From: Gemmatimonas aurantiaca
GTDB lineage: Bacteria > Gemmatimonadota > Gemmatimonadetes > Gemmatimonadales > Gemmatimonadaceae
Reading direction: 5' to 3'
Assembly (NCBI RefSeq): GCF_037190085.1
Contig: NZ_JBBCJO010000005.1
Location: 806,001 to 870,000, forward strand
DNA: 64,000 nucleotides
Made by a program: the position numbers and the translations under genes. The notes below the pieces were generated by a model, which saw nothing but the letters and a program-made list of their open reading frames with translations, made no database searches and was not told the DNA's origin. Shown piece by piece: positions 57,923 to 64,000 of the stretch. The first letter of the stretch is position 1. Every line of letters starts with the position of its first letter.

Positions 57923-59539
57923 TCATCCCCATCCACCGCCGCCCGGCGTCTCGATGGTGAGCACGTCTCCTGCCTGCATGGTCACGCGTGTTTTTGCGGG
58001 CAGCACGGTGTCGTTCAGCAGATTGCGTCCTGTGACTCCAGGTGCGCCGCCATGGGCGCCCGGTGGTGCGACCGTGCGCCGTTCGGTGAGCAGTGTGGCG
58101 GTACAGGGCACCATGGCCTGATAGCGACGGATCACGCCGTCGCCGCCACGATGTGTTCCGGCGCCACCGCTACCACGTCGTACCGCGTATTCCACCACCC
58201 GCAGCGGATACGCACGTTCGAGTGATTCGATGGGGGTGTTGCGCGTATTGCTCATGCCCACGTGCACGGCATCTGGCCCATCACCACGCCGACTCGCGCC
58301 CTGTCCTCCGCCCAGCGTTTCGTAGAAACTCCAGCCGGGTGCGCCGAGGGTGACGTTGTTCATGGTGCCCTGCCCCGCTGCCGGAATCACCAGATCGTGT
58401 ACCCCGATCGATTCGGCCGCGGCCGCCAGCGCCGCGAAACACACATCGGTGAGGCGCTGGGAAAGTTCCACATTGCCCGCCGCCACGGCACTCGGTCGTT
58501 TGGCGTTCGCCACGCAGTCATCGGGAATGACGAGCGCCAGCGCGCGCGCCACGCCGTCGTTCACGGGCACGTCGTCGTCACACAGCACCCGCAGCACGAA
58601 CACCGCCGCCGCGCGGGCCACGGCCGGTGGTGCGTTCACATTGCCGCGCACCGCCCCCGATGTGCCCGTGAGGTCGAGATGCAGCGTGCCATGAGCCACC
58701 GACGCCGCCACCACGACGGGAATGGGCGCTTCGCTCACCCCATCACTCTCCAGCACATCCTGTGCGGTGGCGTGCGCGCCTTCCAGCAGCGCGAGACGGG
58801 CCCGCACGCGCCGTTCGGTGTAGTCCAGCAGGGCATCGACCGCGGCGGAGAGCATGTCGGCGCCCATGCGTGCATGCAGTGCCTGCCATCCGAGGGTGCC
58901 GGCCGCACAGGCCGCGCGTTGTGCGCGCAGATCGCCCTCGCGTTCGCCCGGTGTCCGCACATTGGCCAGCACCAGACGCAGCACATCGGCCTGCGGCACA
59001 CCCTGCACTTCGATGCGTACCGGCGGCACGATGAGGCCTTCCTGAAAGAGCTCCGTCGCCCCGAACGGCATGCTGCCCGGACTCATGCCGCCCACATCGG
59101 CATGATGCGCACGCACCGCGGCGTACCCGATGATCTGTTCCGGCGCTTCCGGATGCGCGATGACCTCCACCATCGTGAGGTCGGGGAGATGGGAACCACC
59201 ATGCGCCGGATCGTTGAGCAGGAACACCTCGCCCGCCCGCGCGCCGGCGGCGCGTACCGCCGCCACCGATTCGGGCATCGCGCCCAGATGCACCGGAATG
59301 TGCGCCGCCTGCGCGACCATACGCCCTTCCGCATCGAACAGGGCACACGAGGCATCCCGACGCTCGCGGATATTGGGCGAGATGCTGCTGCGCTCGAGCA
59401 GCCCGCCCATCTCCTCGGCGAGCATGGCCACGCCCTGCGAGAAGACCGTGAGTTCGAGTGCGTCGAACTTCGTGCCGGATCTCCCGTCGAGTCCCGCATC
59501 GAACTTCGTGTCTGGCTTTGCATCGAACGACGTGTTCAC
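57923..59539 (-). CDS. hyuB: Hydantoinase B/oxoprolinase family protein
   Basis: 538 aa from GTG 59539, whose GTGA overlaps the stop of the glycosylase gene; a longer open frame (to 59980) would run through that gene. FSQGVAMLAEEMGGLLERSSISPNIRERRDASCALFD and the C-terminal PGGGGWG are the HyuB family signatures. With HyuA it forms an ATP-dependent hydrolase of hydantoins, 5-oxoproline or acetone-type substrates. The N-terminus contains a short repeat (FDAKPDTKFDAGLDGRSGTKFDA). Confidence 0.92.
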   Translation of the reverse strand: MNTSFDAKPDTKFDAGLDGRSGTKFDALELTVFSQGVAMLAEEMGGLLERSSISPNIRERRDASCALFDAEGRMVAQAAHIPVHLGAMPESVAAVRAAGARAGEVFLLNDPAHGGSHLPDLTMVEVIAHPEAPEQIIGYAAVRAHHADVGGMSPGSMPFGATELFQEGLIVPPVRIEVQGVPQADVLRLVLANVRTPGEREGDLRAQRAACAAGTLGWQALHARMGADMLSAAVDALLDYTERRVRARLALLEGAHATAQDVLESDGVSEAPIPVVVAASVAHGTLHLDLTGTSGAVRGNVNAPPAVARAAAVFVLRVLCDDDVPVNDGVARALALVIPDDCVANAKRPSAVAAGNVELSQRLTDVCFAALAAAAESIGVHDLVIPAAGQGTMNNVTLGAPGWSFYETLGGGQGASRRGDGPDAVHVGMSNTRNTPIESLERAYPLRVVEYAVRRGSGGAGTHRGGDGVIRRYQAMVPCTATLLTERRTVAPPGAHGGAPGVTGRNLLNDTVLPAKTRVTMQAGDVLTIETPGGGGWG

Positions 59540-60228
59540 GATGCATGCTCCGCGGATGGCGCGGGATACCCCGCCTCCAGCACCGCCTGCTGACACTGCT
59601 GCATCCACGCCTCCTGCAGATCGGCCAGCCGCGCGCCCTTGCCGCGGTTGGGCGCCATCGAGAGCAGTCCCTGCGCCGAGGGATGTGGCAACGCGCGACA
59701 CACCAGACTGGCCGCGAGGAGCGGATAGCGCGTCAGACACGCCTCGATGGTGCGCGTCGCGACCTTGCCCAGCGTCACGACACCGCGCAGGTCGCGTTTC
59801 AGCAGCTTCGATATGTCGGCATGGAGACGCGCGAGATTGAGATCGTTCTCGAGTTCGGCGCGGGTGGGCGTACGGAACGTCATGCCATTGTCGGTGGGAC
59901 AACGATCGAGGGCATTGCCCAGTGCCACGCCGTGGGGTTCCGGACGCAATCCGGCGGCGGCGAAACGCCCGCCATCCCATGGCATGCTGCGCAACGCGTC
60001 CGGCAGCGACATGGCGCCAAGTCTCACCAGTGCGGTGTACAGATGCTGCCCCGCGCCATCGCCGAAGAAGGGATATCCACTCTTGTCGGCCCCGCGCGGT
60101 CCCGGCGCTTCACCCACCAGCAACACATGAACCGGCCCCGTTTCCGGCACCAGCATGGGCACCGAGATCCCACGGATACGCGCCTGGGCCCGCGGAGTCG
60201 TTGCGCCCGCATCGGACGAATTGGTCAC
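59536..60228 (-). CDS. Uracil-DNA glycosylase superfamily protein
   Basis: 230 aa from GTG 60228, overlapping the hyuA stop by four bases (GTGA); its own stop overlaps hyuB by four. VLLVGEAPGPRGADKSGYPFFGDGAG is the motif 1 region, LLKRDLRGVVTLGKVATRTI the central strand, and ALPHPSAQG the DNA-intercalation loop motif 2. No four-Cys Fe-S cluster is apparent. Closest in flavour to family 5 (UDGb) enzymes, which excise uracil and other deaminated bases. Position between hyuA and hyuB is odd. Confidence 0.82.
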   Translation of the reverse strand: MTNSSDAGATTPRAQARIRGISVPMLVPETGPVHVLLVGEAPGPRGADKSGYPFFGDGAGQHLYTALVRLGAMSLPDALRSMPWDGGRFAAAGLRPEPHGVALGNALDRCPTDNGMTFRTPTRAELENDLNLARLHADISKLLKRDLRGVVTLGKVATRTIEACLTRYPLLAASLVCRALPHPSAQGLLSMAPNRGKGARLADLQEAWMQQCQQAVLEAGYPAPSAEHAS

Positions 60229-62213
60229 GCGTCCATCTCCAGCATCCATCCACCGATATCGAGTGGGCGGGCCGTCCATCCGCGGGCCACGAGCATCGTG
60301 GCATCCGGCAGACGGACCACGGCGTGCCCTCGCACGCGTGACGGCACGCCCTCGCTGGCACGTGTCCAGCGAATGGTGCGCGCCGTGCCGCTCAGGGTCG
60401 TCCGCAGACTGATGAATTCCACCACCCGATCGAGTGCGAAGCCGGTGCGTGCGACATGGCGCTCCACGAAACGCTGCGCCACACCCGTCACCGTGTCCGT
60501 TTCCGTCACCGGCACATCGAGTTCGTATCCCTGACCCACATAACGCGCCCGCAATGTCCAGCGCACGGTGAGATCGTGTGCATGCGAGTGCGAGTGCGAG
60601 TGCGAGTGCGACGAAGATGCCTCACCCGCTCCATTGCCCGCGTCCAATGTCCGCCGTGTCGTATCGAGCAGCGCCCGCAGCGCCTCGTCGGACCAGACAT
60701 CGGCGGTGATCATGCAACTGGTGAGTGATTCGTGTCGTTCGGGTGCCATAGCGAGTCCCACGGCGCTCAACACACCCGCATACGGCGGCACGATCACCCG
60801 TCGCATGCCCAGACGTTCGGCCAGACCACAGGCATGCAACGGACCGCCACCGCCGAACGCGATGAGCGGAATGCCGCGCGGATCCACACCACGCTCCACC
60901 GACACCCGCCGCAACGCACGCGCCATCGTGGCGTCGGCGGTACCGATCACCGCCTCCGCCGCGCGCTCCACCGACACCCCCAGCGGCGCGGCGATGGTGC
61001 GCATCGCACGCACGGCCTCTTCGCGACTGATGTGCACTCCGCCACTCCATGCTTCCGCGGCGATCGTGCCCAGCATCACATGCGCGTCGGTGACGGTGGG
61101 GCGTTCCCCGCCACGGGCATACGCCGCAGGCCCGGGCAACGCACCGGCACTCTCAGGGCCCGCGCGCAACGCGCCGCCATCGTCGAGCCACGCGATGCTG
61201 CCGCCGCCCGCGGCCACCGCTTCCACCAGCACACGGGGCAACGCGATCGGCACACCGGCCACCGCGCCGCCCCGCTCGACGAGTGGCTCGCCGTCTTCGA
61301 TGAGCCCCACGTCGGCGCTGGTGCCGCCGATATCGATGGTGAGTGCCCGCGGGATTCCCAGCGCCCGCGCCACAGCGGCGGCACCGGTCACTCCGCCCGC
61401 CGGGCCGGACAACGCCAGCGCCCCCGCATGCACCGCGGCGACATCGGCCGTGAGTGTGCCACCAGCCGATGTCATCACACGGGGCGCCGGATATCCCCGC
61501 TCGGTCAGACGATGGGTCAGTCCGGACAGATAACGTCGCACCACGGGCCGCGCATACGCTTCGGCCACGGTCGTGGCCATGCGTTCGTACTCGCGGATCT
61601 CCGGCAGCACCTCATGGCTGGTGATGACATCGACCGTGAGTCCGCGGCGTGTGATCTCCTCCCGCAGCGCCTCGGCCAGTCGCCGCTCGTGTATGGGCTC
61701 GGCGTACGCGTGCAGCAACGTGATCGCGACGGTCTCGGGTTCCAGCGCGAGCACTGACGATACCACCTGCGTCACCGTTGCCTCGCTCAACGCCTGCACC
61801 ACGCCTTCCGGTGCGATACGTTCGGCCACTCCCACCACGCACTCACGAGACACCAATGGCAGGGGATGGTGACGCGAAAGATCGTACAACGCGGCGCGTT
61901 CCTGCCGGCGCAGTTCGAGCAGGTCGGTGAAGCCCTGTGTCGCACAGGCCACCACACGCGCGCCCCGACGTTCCAGCAGAAGATTCGTGACGACGGTCGT
62001 GCCATGCGCAATGCTGTCGATCTGTTCCGCGCGCACCTCTGCGGCCATCAGCGCATCGAGCACCCCCTGCGCACGATCGCCGGGGACACTCAGCACCTTG
62101 CTGGTGACCACGGTGCCGTCGTCGTGCAATGCCGCCAGATCGGTGAAGGTGCCCCCAACATCGATCCCGACGGCCATCGACTCATGCATCGACCCGCGGA
62201 CCATCTCACCCAT
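60225..62213 (-). CDS. hyuA: Hydantoinase A/oxoprolinase family protein
   Basis: 662 aa. An actin-like ATPase: VGIDVGGTFTDL phosphate loop, MTSAGGTLTADVAAVHAGA, LTIDIGGTSADVGLIEDG. The C-terminal region has LIAFGGGGPLHACGLAERLG. An in-frame hexamer repeat (60583-60612) encodes a His-Ser run (SHSHSHSHSHAH). It is the catalytic or activating subunit working with HyuB. Starts at 62213, five bases after the DUF4105 stop. Confidence 0.93.
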   Translation of the reverse strand: MGEMVRGSMHESMAVGIDVGGTFTDLAALHDDGTVVTSKVLSVPGDRAQGVLDALMAAEVRAEQIDSIAHGTTVVTNLLLERRGARVVACATQGFTDLLELRRQERAALYDLSRHHPLPLVSRECVVGVAERIAPEGVVQALSEATVTQVVSSVLALEPETVAITLLHAYAEPIHERRLAEALREEITRRGLTVDVITSHEVLPEIREYERMATTVAEAYARPVVRRYLSGLTHRLTERGYPAPRVMTSAGGTLTADVAAVHAGALALSGPAGGVTGAAAVARALGIPRALTIDIGGTSADVGLIEDGEPLVERGGAVAGVPIALPRVLVEAVAAGGGSIAWLDDGGALRAGPESAGALPGPAAYARGGERPTVTDAHVMLGTIAAEAWSGGVHISREEAVRAMRTIAAPLGVSVERAAEAVIGTADATMARALRRVSVERGVDPRGIPLIAFGGGGPLHACGLAERLGMRRVIVPPYAGVLSAVGLAMAPERHESLTSCMITADVWSDEALRALLDTTRRTLDAGNGAGEASSSHSHSHSHSHAHDLTVRWTLRARYVGQGYELDVPVTETDTVTGVAQRFVERHVARTGFALDRVVEFISLRTTLSGTARTIRWTRASEGVPSRVRGHAVVRLPDATMLVARGWTARPLDIGGWMLEMDA
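60583..60612. repeat. TGCGAG hexamer repeat inside hyuA
   Basis: Four TGCGAG copies plus TGCGAC, read in the minus strand as repeated Ser-His codons. Length change by slippage would stay in frame and alter only a His/Ser linker. Confidence 0.85.
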
Positions 62214-62217
62214 CGTA

Positions 62218-63495
62218 TCAGTTCCGGCCGGCGCGCGACAATGCAGACGGCACGGCGGGCGCGATCAGGGCCAGCATCAGGTGCACCGGCAGCACCACCA
62301 GCATCACCACCATGCTGCCCTGCGCGAACATCGGCACATGCAGGAGCACCATGGCCAGTACGGCGAACACGGCGATGATGCGCGCCAGTGCCACTGCGGC
62401 GCGCCCCACACGGGACGCATTGGTGCGCCAGGGCCAGCACGCCGCGGCCACCAGCAGCAGCGGATTGAGCGCGAGCAACGAGAGGTTGCTGCCCATATAC
62501 GGCGCGTGTTTGGTGACGGTGGCCGCCAACAGCAGCGCCGTGCCAAGCACGCCGCCCACCGCATACCACGTCACGCCGAGCACGGAAAGCAGCGTGCCGC
62601 CGGCCACACCGCGCACCAGAAACAACACCGCGGCAAACCCGAGTCCCAGCAGCGCCGCCGCCAGGAGACGTGTGGGAGCGACATCCGGCAGCGGTGTGCG
62701 TTGCGCCGTGAAGATGACGGAATCGCTGCGGACCAGTCGATCGCCGCCCGCCGAGACCGACGCCAGGTGATGCGCCAGACGCTCGGGGAGAAACGACTCG
62801 CCCCAGGCATCGAGATGCGCGTCGGCGTTGCGGCCCAGTGCAATCTCGATGCCCGCATAGACCGGAAGGTCACTGGCCGTGATGCGCGCCGTTTCATCGC
62901 GCCAGGTGTGATGGCCTTCGGTGGTGGAGAAGGCGGTCTTCAGCGTGCCACCCAGTACCCAGTCGAGCGCATCCCGCACGCGGGTGGAGCAGTTGTCGCG
63001 ATAGTAGTCGTACCGGTAGTACTTGTTCTGTTCCTGCGCATTCCAGGCCAGGAAGTCGTACAGCGCGCCGCGCTGGGTGGGCGTCAGTGCGAGCACCTGA
63101 CGCCGGATCGTGCGATCCTCGCCGCGATAGGCCGCATTGAACTGATCGGTGCGATAACCGGCCATCCAGTACTTCGTGTCGCCGGTGAGAAAGCGGCCGA
63201 GGAAGTTCGGTTGATTGAAATCGAACATGCCCCAGTTGAACGCGACATCTTCGCCGGTGACGCTGTCGCGCATGGCCAGTGCAATGTGTCCGAATCGCTC
63301 GAACACGGCATCACCGGGGCCGTAGGTGTAGACCGTGAATTCGAGCGATTCGCCCCGCGTCGCGCGCGCGCTGTCGAGGGTGGCCGACGCGCCCGGTGGT
63401 GGGGGCGGCGGTGTGGCGGGCACATTGTCGACCGGCCCTGCTCCACAGCCCATCAGTCCCACCACGAATGCCACGAGAACAGACCGCGTGCGCAT
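62218..63495 (-). CDS. DUF4105-containing membrane lipoprotein
   Basis: 425 aa from ATG 63495. Lipobox LMGCG. DUF4105 domain (TVYTYGPGDAVFERFGHIALAMRD and DYYRDNCSTRVRDALDWVLGG, with a conserved His and Cys reminiscent of NlpC/P60-type cysteine hydrolases). The C-terminal ~170 residues carry about five membrane segments. Function unknown; envelope-located. Six bases after the oxidoreductase stop. Confidence 0.85.
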   Translation of the reverse strand: MRTRSVLVAFVVGLMGCGAGPVDNVPATPPPPPPGASATLDSARATRGESLEFTVYTYGPGDAVFERFGHIALAMRDSVTGEDVAFNWGMFDFNQPNFLGRFLTGDTKYWMAGYRTDQFNAAYRGEDRTIRRQVLALTPTQRGALYDFLAWNAQEQNKYYRYDYYRDNCSTRVRDALDWVLGGTLKTAFSTTEGHHTWRDETARITASDLPVYAGIEIALGRNADAHLDAWGESFLPERLAHHLASVSAGGDRLVRSDSVIFTAQRTPLPDVAPTRLLAAALLGLGFAAVLFLVRGVAGGTLLSVLGVTWYAVGGVLGTALLLAATVTKHAPYMGSNLSLLALNPLLLVAAACWPWRTNASRVGRAAVALARIIAVFAVLAMVLLHVPMFAQGSMVVMLVVLPVHLMLALIAPAVPSALSRAGRN

Positions 63496-63500
63496 CGACG

Positions 63501-64000
63501 TCAGAAACGGATCTCCTTCCCATCGTCGGCGGCCTTGTAGATGGCGTCGACGATGCGCTGCAGGCGGACCTGTTCCGTGGGCGGTTCGTACTGCACCTCG
63601 CCACGGATCATGGCGAGGAAGTGCGCGATCTCCGCGCGATAGCTCTGCAGGAACGGGCTTTCGCGCGAAGCCGCTCCCGACGGCGACACATCGACGGCGC
63701 GTCCGTTGAGTTCCTTGGTGACCCGCAGCGGCGCCAGTCGGGCCGATCCCCGCGTGGCGTGCACCTCGAACCACCAGCGATCCTCGTCGCCCACACAGGC
63801 CCACGCCAGATCCATGATCAGCACGAGTCCGTTCTCGCATTCGAGGAACACCTGCATCGCATCCTCGACCGCGCCGGCGGCGCGCCCGCGGCGCATGCTC
63901 GACGTGACGCGCACCGGCGTGGGTTCATCGGCCAGCCACAGCGCGAGATCGAGCAGCGGAAAGCCCTGCTCGAGAAACACGCCACCACCCGATTCCGCAC
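63501..64000 (-). CDS. Gfo/Idh/MocA-family oxidoreductase, C-terminal part (partial)
   Basis: The last ~166 codons; the N-terminal Rossmann domain lies beyond the window. SGGGVFLEQGFPLLDLALWLAD is the G-G-G/D-x-G-x-H/P-x-x-D region following the dinucleotide domain in this family (His replaced by Phe/Pro here), and ENGLVLIMDLAWACVGDEDRWWFEVHATRG matches the C-terminal sheet. NAD(P)-dependent sugar or inositol dehydrogenase type. Substrate unknown. First visible gene of the five-gene overlapping operon. Confidence 0.85.
   Translation of the reverse strand, partial: AESGGGVFLEQGFPLLDLALWLADEPTPVRVTSSMRRGRAAGAVEDAMQVFLECENGLVLIMDLAWACVGDEDRWWFEVHATRGSARLAPLRVTKELNGRAVDVSPSGAASRESPFLQSYRAEIAHFLAMIRGEVQYEPPTEQVRLQRIVDAIYKAADDGKEIRF

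Noticed and set aside
58262..59593. 443-codon plus-strand frame
   Set aside because: Antisense to hyuB, whose family signatures are clear on the minus strand.
61927..63540. 537-codon plus-strand frame
   Set aside because: Antisense to hyuA and the DUF4105 gene, with composition of a shadow frame.

Overview
The window is about 64 kb of GC-rich bacterial chromosome, densely packed with genes. The mixture points to a Gram-negative, aerobic member of the Gemmatimonadota, Gemmatimonas-like; this is inference from gene families, since no rRNA is present. The indicators are an outer membrane with a TonB receptor, LolA and an Omp85-type barrel; several secreted M28 and S41 peptidases; carboxypeptidase-regulatory/plug proteins; an ECF sigma factor beside a membrane Ser/Thr kinase; and FlgD-like Ig proteins carrying an N-F-P-N-P-F motif.

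Layout. 1-5.0 kb: tail of an aminotransferase, a TonB receptor behind a promoter with a TTAGG-CTTA-CCTAA palindrome, a thioesterase, a P-loop protein and an MHS-type transporter. 5.0-7.7 kb: a GHL10-type lipoprotein hydrolase divergent from a ROK sugar kinase. 7.7-10.5 kb: tRNA-Gln, then prs-rplY-pth. 10.5-18.1 kb: a MarR regulator with a Cys/His tail in an operon with a lipoprotein, a plug-like protein, two M28 peptidases and a BNR-type lipoprotein. 18.1-23.7 kb: a 69-bp-arm inverted repeat, ychF, a DUF3108 protein, and the rpsF-rpsR-(DUF2232-like)-rplI operon with a clear terminator, then rsfS. 23.7-27 kb: a large peptidase/propeller/barrel fusion. 27-30.5 kb: Ser/Thr kinase with its ECF sigma factor. 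30.5-40.7 kb: a head-to-tail run in which two SPOR-type envelope proteins (one with a degenerate CpsD/MinD-like domain) are translationally coupled to smc and a FlgD-like protein, followed by an MBL hydrolase, DAHP synthase and lolA.

40.7-49.5 kb is the accessory part: less GC-rich, with an intact IS3-family element beside a truncated second one, a duplicated 3' scrap of lolA, orphan secreted proteins, a VapBC-type toxin-antitoxin pair, and two near-identical ~275-bp fully palindromic elements, each lying where two genes converge.

49.5-56 kb is a minus-strand operon prfA-prmC-ylbF-like-tmk-S41 peptidase-EEP nuclease. 56-57.8 kb: a Crp/Fnr regulator and an MBL hydrolase. 57.9-64 kb: a tightly overlapping minus-strand operon (Gfo/Idh oxidoreductase, DUF4105 protein, hyuA, a uracil-DNA-glycosylase-superfamily gene, hyuB).

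The most original items are the SPOR/pseudo-ATPase/SMC operon, the DNA glycosylase embedded between hyuA and hyuB, the palindromic element pair, the long RNA-type hairpins, and a recurring promoter architecture in which a TANNNT-like -10 ends six or seven bases before the start codon, implying leaderless mRNAs.
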